The notes under the pieces: model-generated
Database searches by the model: none
What the model saw: only the letters and a program-made list of their open reading frames with translations
What the model was told of the DNA's origin: nothing
Program-made: the position numbers and the translations under genes
Shown here: in pieces, positions 13,533 to 21,576 of the stretch
Numbering within the stretch: the first letter of the stretch is position 1
Layout of the letters: each line of letters begins with the position of its first letter
Source: a virus
IMG/VR virus record: IMGVR_UViG_3300037189_024144
Coordinates: 1-23,155 of that record
Length of the DNA: 23,155 nt
Reading direction: 5' to 3' (one strand)

Positions 13533-14153
13533 TTACCGCCATTTTGTGTAAAAGTAGATTCTATCTGCTCTAGCCGTGTCAGGAGGACCTGGAATTGCTT
13601 GTATAAACTCACCTCCACTACGCTCATATCTGTATCTTGCTGTTACAGGATCTTTATAGTTGGGAACGTAAAGCATGTGAGCTAAACGATCGCATTCGAA
13701 CATGTAGTTTTCTCGCCAGACACGAGTAACTTCTCTTTTATCTTGTACGTTAATAGACCTGCTAACATCACCAAGAATTGTCTCTTGCCTGTTTGTAGCT
13801 CGTCCCGTTGCCAACTCCGTTAAACGTTCAGCTTCTTCACATCTCTCAACTTGTTGAACAATTTTATCAAAATAAAACTCACTTGGAATACTATTACAAG
13901 CTTCTAGTAATCTAGCGTAGTCTCCTGCAGGTACAGTAGCAATATTGTATCCTAAGTGATACGATACTCTACTAAAGTTAAAATCATCTAATTTATACCC
14001 AAAAACCTGAGCAGGATTTCGACTAAATTGATTTATTGCAGCATAAATTATTTCTCGTTTAGTCGCATCTGTTGTTGTCGCATTAAAGACAACACCTTGT
14101 TGACTTAAATATGACTGGATCTGTTCTAGTTCTTGTTGGGTAAGTTGAGCCAC
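13533..14153 (-). CDS. Possible head-tail connector/adaptor protein (206 aa)
   Basis: Starts at GTG 14153 and is mostly alpha-helical: LTQQELEQIQSYLSQQGV, YHLGYNIATVPAGDYARLLE, FYFDKIVQQVERCEEAERL, REVTRVWRENYMFECDRLAH. It ends with a basic-aromatic tail (DRIYFYTKWR). A 200-residue helical protein lying between the capsid group and the tail/fibre group fits a connector or tail adaptor, as in podovirus genomes, but no sequence signature proves it. It follows the helix-hairpin-helix gene by 32 nt on the same strand. Confidence 0.5.
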   Translation of the reverse strand: MAQLTQQELEQIQSYLSQQGVVFNATTTDATKREIIYAAINQFSRNPAQVFGYKLDDFNFSRVSYHLGYNIATVPAGDYARLLEACNSIPSEFYFDKIVQQVERCEEAERLTELATGRATNRQETILGDVSRSINVQDKREVTRVWRENYMFECDRLAHMLYVPNYKDPVTARYRYERSGGEFIQAIPGPPDTARADRIYFYTKWR

Positions 14154-14185
14154 AGAATTAGATAACTACGTCACCCTATTCTAGG

Positions 14186-14629
14186 TCATTCGACGTAACA
14201 AACCCCATCTTCCAAAACTGTATCCCAATCCACTCGTGAAATTGATTTTAATTGCTCAAGTTTTGTAAATCGCTCTCCAGGCAGCGACTGTTGCAGCTCT
14301 TTAATCTCAATTGCCGTTTTCATTCCCACGCCTTTAAGAATTTGAGTCAGTCGTTGAGGCGTGGCACTGTTGATGTTGACTCGAAGCTCCGTGGGGACCT
14401 CAGGTTTTACAATCTGGCGTCCTCCTCGACGTTTTAGTGCGGGTTTTTCACTTATTTCTGAAATTGTACCTTCTCCTGCTTCCCTTATCTGCCCTTTATG
14501 AGCGAAAAACACTTTACCGGTAGTGTTAGAGCGCACCATGTAGTACTCTCCCTCGTCGTGGAGACTTAAAATCTCGACATCTACGCCGCTGGGTAAATAA
14601 ACCGCTTTACTTGCTGTGGAAACAGTCAT
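14186..14629 (-). CDS. Helix-hairpin-helix (ComEA-like) protein (147 aa)
   Basis: Residues 84-115 match the helix-hairpin-helix fold of ComEA and similar DNA-binding proteins: VNINSATPQRLTQILKGVGM followed by KTAIEIKELQ, and then a second, weaker hairpin (FTKLEQLKSISRV). The N-terminal 50 residues are a small beta-rich domain (VDVEILSLHDEGEYYMVRSN, GKVFFAHKGQI) that could be an SH3-like fold. A basic linker (ALKRRGGRQIVKP) joins them. The start at ATG 14629 has AAGG about seven bases upstream. It is divergent from the plus-strand gene at 14696. Sequence-independent DNA binding is inferred from the fold; a virion or DNA-processing role is possible. Confidence 0.7.
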   Translation of the reverse strand: MTVSTASKAVYLPSGVDVEILSLHDEGEYYMVRSNTTGKVFFAHKGQIREAGEGTISEISEKPALKRRGGRQIVKPEVPTELRVNINSATPQRLTQILKGVGMKTAIEIKELQQSLPGERFTKLEQLKSISRVDWDTVLEDGVCYVE

Positions 14630-14695
14630 TATGCTGCCTTAAGACCTCCCTATTTTATAGCAAATTACTAGAATGAGAGGAGCATTTCTTAAAAA

Positions 14696-15424
14696 ATGGA
14701 TTTTCTTCAAGCGTTGCGTAACGTAGGAGCAAGCATACCTCGTCCTGTCCAAAAAGTAGTAAAAGCGGTTCCTTTCTTAGGCGATGTAATAAATGTAGGT
14801 GGAGCTTTTTTAGATCCTAAAGAAAAGTTAGAGAAAAACGCTCTTGATGCACTGCTTGTAGGGGGCGGAGGAGCTTTAACTTCTGCTGCTACTGCAGGTA
14901 TTGATGCTGTACCCGCCATAGCAAACCTTGTTGTTAGTAATCTACCTAGAAAAAACTACCCCACAGATATTAGAAAAGCCTTAAACGACGCAGAGTATGC
15001 GTTACATCACGCGGACGTTGCAAACTGGTTACAGTCAGGGGCGGATCAGCTCTATTACAAAAAAACATTTGGGGTGATCCCTGATGCTCGCGAAAAAAAC
15101 CTAGCGGCTTATTTAAATCCAGCAAGACTCAGGGATGCTCAAAAGACACAGCAAGTAGCACAACCAGCGCCCACGGAAACCAACACGGGCAGCGACGCTC
15201 CAAAACAACCTAATACAGGAACCGTTGGAGGAAATTACACTACTAATGAATCAGCACCATTAAAGGGAGATACTAGCCAAAAAGTGCCAGGGTCCTATCC
15301 CCAAATAAGGTTTGCAGTAACACCAGATAATGTAGACCAAATAGCGGAAGTAACAGAACTTCTTCGAGTCGTAAAAAGTATGGAAGCCTTTAACAAAAAT
15401 TATGCGGCTCCCGCTTTAAATTAA
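14696..15424 (+). CDS. Hydrophobic-segment protein on the opposite strand (242 aa)
   Basis: This is the only plus-strand gene within the virion block. Residues 24-82 are hydrophobic and Gly/Ala-rich (VPFLGDVINVGGAFLDPKEK, ALLVGGGGALTSAATAGIDA, VPAIANLVVS), suggesting membrane interaction. A helical middle (ALNDAEYALHHADVANWLQS) and a Pro/Thr/Gly-rich linker follow, then a short C-terminal domain (RFAVTPDNVDQIAEVTELLR). AGAGGAG lies about 13 bases before the ATG. It ends just before a terminator read from the opposite strand. It might be a holin-like, lysis or internal virion protein; nothing in the sequence decides this. Confidence 0.55.
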   Translation: MDFLQALRNVGASIPRPVQKVVKAVPFLGDVINVGGAFLDPKEKLEKNALDALLVGGGGALTSAATAGIDAVPAIANLVVSNLPRKNYPTDIRKALNDAEYALHHADVANWLQSGADQLYYKKTFGVIPDAREKNLAAYLNPARLRDAQKTQQVAQPAPTETNTGSDAPKQPNTGTVGGNYTTNESAPLKGDTSQKVPGSYPQIRFAVTPDNVDQIAEVTELLRVVKSMEAFNKNYAAPALN

Positions 15425-15448
15425 AAAGCCTCCCCCGAAGGAGAGGCT
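15423..15448 (-). terminator. Rho-independent terminator after the capsid genes
   Basis: On the minus strand AGCCTC and GAGGCT (15443-15448 and 15427-15432) pair into a stem with inner G/C pairs and a TTCG-type loop, directly followed by TTTTT and an A/T-rich stretch. It lies 29 nt downstream of the stop of the 15477-16349 gene. It also ends beside the stop of the plus-strand gene, but lacks a T-run in that direction. Confidence 0.75.
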
Positions 15449-15476
15449 AAGTCCACCACAGGCCCGCTTGATTCTA

Positions 15477-16349
15477 TCAGGCAGGAACAGTGCTGGTGTA
15501 AATGCTGGATTCCACAACACCAGCAGGTTGGAGAACGATGTCATCCCGTTGAGGAGCTTCATCGGCCACCATCCAACACACTTCACAGATACCAAGAGCT
15601 TTGTTTTTACCGCTTAAACGGTTAGAACCAGCACGAGGATCGTAAATACCTGAACCTTGAGCCAAACCAGAAGCAACATTGCCTCCGAGGTTGACTACAG
15701 TGGACAGTTTGTATGTGGTATCAGAACCTACCCTTGCAAGAAGGTTAGAATTCCATGCATTGTTGGTGTTAAACGTGCCGTTAGTAATACGGCTGCTGCT
15801 ACCAGCCAGGGTTACAAAGAACCCGGAGGGACCAGGGGTTGTGCTAACACCAACACCTAGAGCAGGGCCAAGACCCAAAGTAGGAGTAGCGCTTGCACCA
15901 GCCACGCCGCTGCTCACTAGGTCACCGCCGTCAACACGGAGGGCCAAACGATAGATATATGCGCCAGAAGGCACAATAATACCGTCAGTGATGTCAGCAC
16001 GAATGTCCTTGTGATAATCCGGTGAAGGAATAATAACGTTGGCATTCAAGAAAGGCTGGTTAGTGCCGTTTTGACCTGACCCATAAGGGTTGGTGTAATA
16101 CTCCAACTGATTGGTAGTACCACCAGCTTGATAAGAGAGGTCTACATAACCGATAGCCTGTTGCGCAATCCAACCAGGCTTGAACACAACTCCAACAGGA
16201 CCACCAACAGGTTGGTTAGTAAGAGTAGTGCTTGTCTCGTTAGCGTTGTTGTAAACAACAGACGTGGGCTTGTGCCAGTAACGAAGAACGTTAGTGTAGT
16301 TTCCAGGATAGATTTTGGAAACTTGAATCTGAAGGGGATTAATTGTCAT
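15477..16349 (-). CDS. Predicted capsid decoration or capsid-associated protein (290 aa)
   Basis: Begins MTINPLQIQVSKIYPGNYTN with a near-perfect AAGGAGG ribosome site eight bases upstream, implying strong expression. The protein is beta-rich and Gly/Ser/Asn/Thr-rich (SGFFVTLAGSSSRITNGTFN), with no cysteines except near the C-terminus (GICEVCWMVADEAPQRDD). It begins 14 bases after the major capsid gene and ends before a terminator, so the two probably make one transcript. A decoration (head-stabilising) or second-capsid-protein role fits, but a short fibre protein cannot be excluded. Confidence 0.65.
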   Translation of the reverse strand: MTINPLQIQVSKIYPGNYTNVLRYWHKPTSVVYNNANETSTTLTNQPVGGPVGVVFKPGWIAQQAIGYVDLSYQAGGTTNQLEYYTNPYGSGQNGTNQPFLNANVIIPSPDYHKDIRADITDGIIVPSGAYIYRLALRVDGGDLVSSGVAGASATPTLGLGPALGVGVSTTPGPSGFFVTLAGSSSRITNGTFNTNNAWNSNLLARVGSDTTYKLSTVVNLGGNVASGLAQGSGIYDPRAGSNRLSGKNKALGICEVCWMVADEAPQRDDIVLQPAGVVESSIYTSTVPA

Positions 16350-16362
16350 GATTTATTCCTCC

Positions 16363-17478
16363 TTAAACGTTAAAGGAATAAGCAATAGTGGCGAAGTCAG
16401 CGTTCAGAAGTTCAAAACCTGCGTACAGGCTCCAAATCATCATGATAAAACGGCTGAAATCGTCATTATTGTTTAACAACACCTGAGCGTTGTTACCGCC
16501 AATACCCACGCCTACGGATTGAGGTCCGAAGAACATACCGATAGCCGAATCATAGGTGGTAGAAGTACCAGCGATGGTGGCTGAAGCGGATTGTGTAGGC
16601 ATGTTCGTGGACTCGAAGAAGCGGACTCCTTCAAACACGAAACCAGTAGGCATGATGGGTTCGCCAGCCACAAAAGTAGCTTGGCCAAAACCTTGGCCCA
16701 TGTAGATAGCAGCATTAGGCTGCATAGCTGACATGAGTGGGTTGATCTGACCGTTACCGGGGTAGCGAGCCACCTCACGGAAGTCAGAGTTCTGACGCAA
16801 GTGCATCAGGAAAGTAGGATCGCAAACGCAGCGATAGAAACCATCCTGATAAGTAGGAACGTTACGCTTACGTAGGCTCTTAACCACACGAAGCAAATCG
16901 TCCTTAACGTCAAACTTAGCTTGCTCAGCATTGGTGTAGGTAAGGCCACCAACAGTAAGATTACCGGGGTAGTAATAACCGCCCTGGGTATCAGAAGACT
17001 GGCCTTTGGACACAGCTTTCAGGAGTTCATTGATGAACACCCGATCACGCCAACGACGATAGTCGTCGAGAAGTGTCAAAGAACCAATGGATTGGTGGAA
17101 ACCGGTGAGATTACCTGTATCCAGCAGCAAACGCTGGGCAGTAATCAGAGTTTCGCGAGCAATCTTGAAAGTGCTGGCTTGAGTCGGATCGCTAGGGTCC
17201 GCAGGGCCGGTGTACTCCTTGAGAGTAACCAACACTTTGTCCTTCACAATGTTACGACTTGAAGCCGTACCGATTGTCTGCTCAGCGGTGCGCTCCCTTG
17301 ACTCCTTAGAGCCGGGATTGCCCCAGAATCTGTAACGATCAAGCTGCACAGTCTGGCCTGGTTGCTTACTGAAGTCATGAACGACTACAGGTTCAGCAGC
17401 CATCTCTACAACATAGGCCGGGTGGGGCCTGTAGAGTTCAGCGCCGAGCAGCTTGGGAAAATCATTATCGACAAACAT
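16363..17478 (-). CDS. Major capsid protein, N4 gp56-like (371 aa)
   Basis: At 371 residues the protein has the size of HK97-fold capsid proteins. It shows features of the N4 gp56-like type: an N-terminal region with VVVHDFSKQPGQTVQLDRYR, a mid-region with RWRDRVFINELLKAVSKG, and YRCVCDPTFLMHLRQNSDFR followed by YPGNGQINPL. The C-terminal part carries beta structure and a helix (SRFIMMIWSLYAGFELLN). GGAG lies about ten bases before ATG 17478, and a candidate promoter lies just upstream (17519-17546). Downstream is the decoration-like gene. No separate prohead protease gene is visible, and no clear delta-domain is obvious, so a separate scaffold (18861-19775) is needed. Confidence 0.85.
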   Translation of the reverse strand: MFVDNDFPKLLGAELYRPHPAYVVEMAAEPVVVHDFSKQPGQTVQLDRYRFWGNPGSKESRERTAEQTIGTASSRNIVKDKVLVTLKEYTGPADPSDPTQASTFKIARETLITAQRLLLDTGNLTGFHQSIGSLTLLDDYRRWRDRVFINELLKAVSKGQSSDTQGGYYYPGNLTVGGLTYTNAEQAKFDVKDDLLRVVKSLRKRNVPTYQDGFYRCVCDPTFLMHLRQNSDFREVARYPGNGQINPLMSAMQPNAAIYMGQGFGQATFVAGEPIMPTGFVFEGVRFFESTNMPTQSASATIAGTSTTYDSAIGMFFGPQSVGVGIGGNNAQVLLNNNDDFSRFIMMIWSLYAGFELLNADFATIAYSFNV

Positions 17479-17518
17479 TGTCGATGATCTCCAAAAGCAA
17501 CTACATTATTAGTTTAAC

Positions 17519-17546
17519 CCTATAAAGTTAGAATAAACACAAACAA
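17519..17546 (-). promoter_or_regulatory. Candidate promoter for the major capsid gene
   Basis: On the minus strand TTGTTT (17541-17546) and TATAGG (17519-17524) are separated by 16 nt, in an 83-nt A/T-rich gap. Transcription would begin roughly 30 nt before the capsid gene ATG at 17478. The motif match is moderate. Confidence 0.35.
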
Positions 17547-17561
17547 GTCGCATTCATAGCG

Positions 17562-18386
17562 TTAAACATTTTTCTGATTACTTGAGTTTACCGTCGGTGA
17601 ATAATGACGAATAAGGCCACGCACTCCTTCGGGTGCAAAGCCATAGATAGACGCATAATTAGACACATAAGTTCCTGCGTGACCTCGATAGATATAACGA
17701 GTTACTGTGCTCATGTTTCCAGCAGGAGCCGTGGCTCTAATGGACTCCGTAAATGTCTGGCAGTACACAGGGGGGTTATAAACCCAGTCTGCTCTTGTTG
17801 AAGTCCCAGAACCAATAGAGGTGCTGAAGGGGTTAGTTAAAATCCCTCCTTCAAATCTACCGTGGGTTACACCCCCACCGGTTAGTCCCAACGCTGGTGA
17901 ACTGTCGCCAGGGGTGTTATAAGGATCGTAACCTTGATTAGAAGGAGCAAAACCTCCAAAATACGTGTATTTACCTGTAGTTCTTAAACCAGGTTGAGGG
18001 AAAGCCGCTGTAGAAACTTTTGCATTTGCGATTGTAACAACGGAGAGTCCTCTATATCCGTCATAACTACTAAGTAAACCACTGGGGGCAAAATCTACGT
18101 TTTGGTAATCCGTCCAAAACCCCTCCATAGCTGGAGGCACAGTTCTCCAAGCATCAGTTAGGTAAATACCTGAATTAGGAGGACCAGCAGTAACAAAACC
18201 AAAGTCTCCTCCTGTATTATTAACTCCATAAAAAGCTACTGTGTTACCTAGTGGATCTACATAGCCACTTGAAACAACTAAATATTTTTCTACAAGGTTT
18301 AAATCGTCGGATGTGTGACTAGGCCCAGATTGCAGTCGATGAGGACCTCTGTCGTGTTTATAGTTGGAAAGAGGAGTGTAAACCAC
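17562..18386 (-). CDS. Predicted virion structural protein (274 aa)
   Basis: Starts at GTG 18386 (an in-frame stop lies just upstream). The N-terminus is MVYTPLSNYKHDRGPHRLQS, then a Gly/Tyr/Pro/Thr-rich, beta-rich body without catalytic motifs (SGYVDPLGNTVAFYGVNNTG, YFGGFAPSNQGYDPY). The C-terminal third has an aromatic stretch (YIYRGHAGTYVSNYASIYG) and a loop ending in Asn/Gln-rich residues. Its place between the coiled-coil protein and the major capsid gene argues for a head or head-tail protein. I recognise no family. Confidence 0.6.
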   Translation of the reverse strand: MVYTPLSNYKHDRGPHRLQSGPSHTSDDLNLVEKYLVVSSGYVDPLGNTVAFYGVNNTGGDFGFVTAGPPNSGIYLTDAWRTVPPAMEGFWTDYQNVDFAPSGLLSSYDGYRGLSVVTIANAKVSTAAFPQPGLRTTGKYTYFGGFAPSNQGYDPYNTPGDSSPALGLTGGGVTHGRFEGGILTNPFSTSIGSGTSTRADWVYNPPVYCQTFTESIRATAPAGNMSTVTRYIYRGHAGTYVSNYASIYGFAPEGVRGLIRHYSPTVNSSNQKNV

Positions 18387-18410
18387 AAGGGGCAGTCAAC
18401 TACTCTAAGT

Positions 18411-18614
18411 CTACTCCGCAGTTTCAGTACTTTTAGCTTCTTGAATTTTAGTATTTAAGTGAACCAAATCTAACGAAACCCTGACCATATCGTCAGCATA
18501 AGAAGCCCGAAGCTTTTCAAGACTATCTTCGAGTGTTGCAATCTGATTGTGAAGCTCTTGTATAGCTTCGTTGTCCAAGTTCGTCTGTTTTAGACGTGAA
18601 CTGATGTTTCCCAT
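18411..18614 (-). CDS. Small coiled-coil protein (67 aa)
   Basis: Residues 17-60 (AIQELHNQIATLEDSLEKLR, DDMVRVSLDLVHLNTKIQEA) form a clear coiled coil with Leu/Ile at heptad positions. The N-terminus MGNISSRLKQTNLD is polar. ATG 18614 is two bases after the stop of the small gene at 18617-18787, and AAGG lies about ten bases upstream. The short coiled-coil structure and late location suggest a scaffolding-accessory or adaptor protein; no family is recognised. Confidence 0.6.
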   Translation of the reverse strand: MGNISSRLKQTNLDNEAIQELHNQIATLEDSLEKLRASYADDMVRVSLDLVHLNTKIQEAKSTETAE

Positions 18615-18616
18615 GA

Positions 18617-18787
18617 TTACTTACCTTTTTTAGCTAGTTGTTTTTGAGCTTTTTCCTTGGCAGATACTCTCTCTGGAAGATTCCCCTTGGTTTTACTTTC
18701 GTACTCTTTAACTGTACTCTTCGGAATCTCCCCACGCTCGGCCATTGCGTAAAATTTACGTCTTTGAGCTTCGCTAGTAAAAGGCAT
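18617..18787 (-). CDS. Small basic protein, SEAQRRKF type (56 aa)
   Basis: The frame runs from ATG 18787 to TAA at 18617-18619. The N-terminus MPFTSEAQRRKFYAMAERGE followed by IPKSTVKEYE and ERVSAKEK is typical of a small protein found in many phage late clusters (variants of S-x-AQRRKF-x-AM), of unknown function. The C-terminus is Lys-rich (AQKQLAKKGK). It lies between the terminator after the scaffold-like gene and the coiled-coil gene. The similarity is recalled from family patterns and was not searched. Confidence 0.65.
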   Translation of the reverse strand: MPFTSEAQRRKFYAMAERGEIPKSTVKEYESKTKGNLPERVSAKEKAQKQLAKKGK

Positions 18788-18817
18788 CGTGGAAAATTAG
18801 CGTGGGCTACTAGATAC

Positions 18818-18849
18818 TAAAAACCCCCCGTCTCCAGGGGGTCTTTTTG
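18818..18849. terminator. Bidirectional rho-independent terminator
   Basis: ACCCCC (18823-18828) pairs with GGGGGT (18837-18842) around an eight-base loop, with A/T runs on both sides. On the minus strand the stem is followed by TTTTT, on the plus strand by CTTTTT. It sits 12 nt past the stop of the scaffold-like gene, so it should end or attenuate the portal/scaffold transcript. Confidence 0.8.
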
Positions 18850-18860
18850 TAAACCTTAGA

Positions 18861-19775
18861 TCAGGCTGCGTCTAAGAACAGGAGCTTCTGACGGAAAGCA
18901 TCAGGGCTCATTTGGCTCAAATAACGCCAAGCTTGGTCAGGATTGCGATCCATAGCGGTCTTAAATCCTTCCCACTGCCCTTCAACGTTGTTACGAGGAG
19001 CTGAACTAGCGTTAGCAGGAACAGCAGGCATGTCGTAGCTAGGGCGATAAGCGCGGGAATCACCATACTCAGGCTCATCCACGGGATACACTTCGGTGAA
19101 GAAGCGATTTGTGTAATCAGCCAGTTGATCAGGATCAGTAAGAATATGCTCCATAGCGGCACCACGAACAGAAACCTGTTCTAAGCGCTCGTTTTGAGCA
19201 ATCAGAGCATCTTCAAGAGTAACTGAGTACTGATTGAGAATGCCAGGAGCTTCAATACCGAAGTGATTAACTACTTGAGCGGTTACGTCGCTTAGTTCCA
19301 CCTCTGGGGAGCTGACCGTAGAAGTCGGAGAGGAAGTTTGGGTCGTAAATCCGTTGTTGTAGGAGGTCGGCGCTGCCTGGGGTGCCTGATAAGCCCAGGG
19401 TTGGGCCTGTAAAGGCTGACTGTACTGTTGAGTATCCTGTGCCGTTTGGTACTGCGGATACTGTGGTGCCTGGCTGGGGGACGGAGACATCCGTGATACC
19501 ACCCGCTCCAGGCTGCCCATCGCGGCTTCCCAAGGGTTGCTCGGGGAGGACGCTGACGGAAACTGGTTGTACTGGTTGCTGGTAGAAGGGGCCGTACCCT
19601 GTGTTGCCGGCGACTGCTGTTGGTGCGTAGGCGCCGAATACCCCTGGGGGGTACTGGTTTGGGCTACCCATTGGGGGTAGGCCGTAGAGCCCTGGTCCGC
19701 TGTTGGCGCCGCCGAAGGGGCCGCTACCGCCGGGGAGACCGGGCTCGGGATCGAAGCTTGGATCTGCTGGCTCAT
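18861..19775 (-). CDS. Scaffold-like protein, overlapping the portal gene out of frame (304 aa)
   Basis: From ATG 19775 the first 155 residues are Pro/Gln/Ser/Ala-rich and disordered. From about residue 155 to the end the protein looks folded and helical (EVELSDVTAQVVNHFGIEAP, ITLEDAL-like LEDALIAQNERLEQVSVRGA, EGFKTAMDRNPDQAWRYLSQ), ending RQKLLFLDAA. The size, low complexity, basic-acidic balance and position just before the capsid gene fit a scaffolding protein. The first 509 nt lie inside the portal gene in the +1 frame. The ATG has no good ribosome site; starts at Met86 or Met96 (positions near 19520 and 19490) remain possible, and only Met208 lies wholly outside the portal gene. The folded part crosses the portal stop, so some overlap is certain if the gene starts at a methionine before Met208. 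Confidence 0.65.
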   Translation of the reverse strand: MSQQIQASIPSPVSPAVAAPSAAPTADQGSTAYPQWVAQTSTPQGYSAPTHQQQSPATQGTAPSTSNQYNQFPSASSPSNPWEAAMGSLERVVSRMSPSPSQAPQYPQYQTAQDTQQYSQPLQAQPWAYQAPQAAPTSYNNGFTTQTSSPTSTVSSPEVELSDVTAQVVNHFGIEAPGILNQYSVTLEDALIAQNERLEQVSVRGAAMEHILTDPDQLADYTNRFFTEVYPVDEPEYGDSRAYRPSYDMPAVPANASSAPRNNVEGQWEGFKTAMDRNPDQAWRYLSQMSPDAFRQKLLFLDAA

Positions 19776-21504
19776 AGCTGCCCGAGTAGGTTAGTTCTTG
19801 TGCGAGGTGGTCAAACGTCCTGTACAACAGGGGCGTTAGATTCAAACGAGGATCAGCACCCAAAGGCTGATTAGGCGCAAGTGGATGTGGCGTTTGCAAC
19901 ATCTGTGATAATAATACTAAAAATTGTTGAAACGCGCTTTGAGTTTGTTGAATCATTCTGAAAGGAAATCCTTTCAACATTTCTGAACGCTCAGAATCCG
20001 TCTTATCGGGGAACAAATATTTCAACGCTTCGACGCTATCCACGCCGAGTTCTTGTAAGTTTCGTACAACAATTGACTTCTGATTTAAGTCGTACGCTGT
20101 GTCTTCATAGACATCACCTTGGAAACGATAGGTAACTTCTCGATCCCCATCCGCAGGCAGGCCGTAAACTCCAGGCGGAACAGTGTTGGTTTCTAAAGCC
20201 GTCTTAATCGCAATCTCAACTTTTAATTTAAATTTCTTAACATCTACATCATATTTCTCAATCGATTCAGGCGTGGGCTTCTCCGGTATTTTTGGAGTTT
20301 TCATTCCTGTAACAGCTACAAAGCTCTCACGGAAAATCTGCTCTTGATGATAAATAATCATTTCAAGCAACTTACAGAATCCGTAAGTTAAGAAACTTTT
20401 ATTTTTACGAAGAGCCGTGGCTTGCGCTCGACCCATCAATCCTTTAATTTCTGTCGCGGTAGCGCCAGCAGAAACAGAAATTTCATCCACGCCGCCAAGA
20501 GCTGTTCTAATTTCCTCGCGTAAAAGCAGCGCATACCTATTCATGTCCCCATTAACAGGGTCGGGGGTCATGTACCCCATACGATCTGAGGGCTCTACGT
20601 TTGCAATAATTCGAGGAACTCGCAAACCTCCCATCAAAGAGCTGCCGCCAAAAGGTTCGCTAACTCGGGTAGAGGGAGTATCCCTACCAGCAAAACCACT
20701 CTGACTACTAATAGTGGGACGGAACGTACGTTCAGCGTCGGAAGCTTCGATAAGGTCGCTACGTGGACGAGAGCTAATTAAGGTTGGGTTACCAAAGAAT
20801 TCAATATTTTTTGCAATATTCTGAATAAGAGAATCGTGTAAAACGATTTGTTCCGAGAAGGGACCGAACTCTCCTTCTCCTTCTGTACCACTAGAGTTCG
20901 GTTTGTTTAAAACTTCGACAGCAGGAATAAACCCAAGCGTATTTTCTCTACTATTACTTGGCGTTAAAAGACCGGCTGGGTCTAGATCAAAGCTAAGCTC
21001 AGTATCCGTTTCTACTTCAGAAATTAGTTTGTCAGTAATGGATATGCGGACATACCTTTTATTTAATCCGGGTACATCTCCGGGCAGCCCTAAAGTAGAA
21101 TTCCTTACTTTATAACTATAAATAATTATAACTTCTTGAATACTTCCATTTACGTCGTGATAAACGCGATATTGATGTTTGTCAAAAAAGTAAATTTGAT
21201 ACTTTAACTTAGGATCGGGTCGAAAATAAAATAAGCCACAACCGTCTATTAAAAAATTCCGAATAATCGACGGAAAGCGAATGTCTAATCTATTTAGAGC
21301 TATTAGATCTTGTAGAAATTTGCCTCGACTGTTGTACGTGTCTTGTTCGCAATAAAAAAACAATCCTTTTTTTATCATCAACAGCACCATCTGCTGTAGA
21401 TGACCGAGCACGACCAAAGTAGCCGACTGCTTCGATTGATCCTGGCTTCGGGCAGCCTCTAGGATTTCACTATATCTGCTTCTAATGCTGATTGGATCGG
21501 CCAT
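19267..21504 (-). CDS. Portal protein (745 aa)
   Basis: The first 400 residues have a portal-like body: an N-terminal helix (DPISIRSRYSEILEAARSQD), a central alpha/beta region (FLIDGCGLFYFRPDPKLKYQ, HQYRVYHDVNGSIQEVIIIY), then GVDEISVSAGATATEIKGLM and a helical stalk (RAQATALRKNKSFLTYGFCK, LLEMIIYHQEQ). A later domain (residues 400-560) contains YRFQGDVYEDTAYDLNQKSI and RNLQELGVDSVEALK. The C-terminal 170 residues are Pro/Gly-rich and low-complexity, ending in a basic tail (RGGTKRRNRSSS). At 745 residues it fits large podovirus portals. That tail overlaps the scaffold-like gene out of frame. The gene starts at ATG 21504, 72 nt after the preceding gene. Confidence 0.8.
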   Translation of the reverse strand: MADPISIRSRYSEILEAARSQDQSKQSATLVVLGHLQQMVLLMIKKGLFFYCEQDTYNSRGKFLQDLIALNRLDIRFPSIIRNFLIDGCGLFYFRPDPKLKYQIYFFDKHQYRVYHDVNGSIQEVIIIYSYKVRNSTLGLPGDVPGLNKRYVRISITDKLISEVETDTELSFDLDPAGLLTPSNSRENTLGFIPAVEVLNKPNSSGTEGEGEFGPFSEQIVLHDSLIQNIAKNIEFFGNPTLISSRPRSDLIEASDAERTFRPTISSQSGFAGRDTPSTRVSEPFGGSSLMGGLRVPRIIANVEPSDRMGYMTPDPVNGDMNRYALLLREEIRTALGGVDEISVSAGATATEIKGLMGRAQATALRKNKSFLTYGFCKLLEMIIYHQEQIFRESFVAVTGMKTPKIPEKPTPESIEKYDVDVKKFKLKVEIAIKTALETNTVPPGVYGLPADGDREVTYRFQGDVYEDTAYDLNQKSIVVRNLQELGVDSVEALKYLFPDKTDSERSEMLKGFPFRMIQQTQSAFQQFLVLLSQMLQTPHPLAPNQPLGADPRLNLTPLLYRTFDHLAQELTYSGSYEPADPSFDPEPGLPGGSGPFGGANSGPGLYGLPPMGSPNQYPPGVFGAYAPTAVAGNTGYGPFYQQPVQPVSVSVLPEQPLGSRDGQPGAGGITDVSVPQPGTTVSAVPNGTGYSTVQSAFTGPTLGLSGTPGSADLLQQRIYDPNFLSDFYGQLPRGGTKRRNRSSS

Positions 21505-21576
21505 TGTTTCTCAAAGACGGGAGGCAAACGACACACAGCGAACTATGTGCCGTTATATACGAGGTTAATTAAAGCA

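Noticed and set aside
16512-17262. Minus-strand +1 frame (88 aa) and plus-strand frame (113 aa) within the major capsid gene
   Set aside because: Shadows of the capsid coding sequence with no independent start signals.
19382-19874. Plus-strand open frames (67 and 84 residues) antisense to the portal/scaffold overlap
   Set aside because: They are Arg/Pro-rich, have no ribosome sites, and arise from G/C-rich coding DNA with few chance stops.
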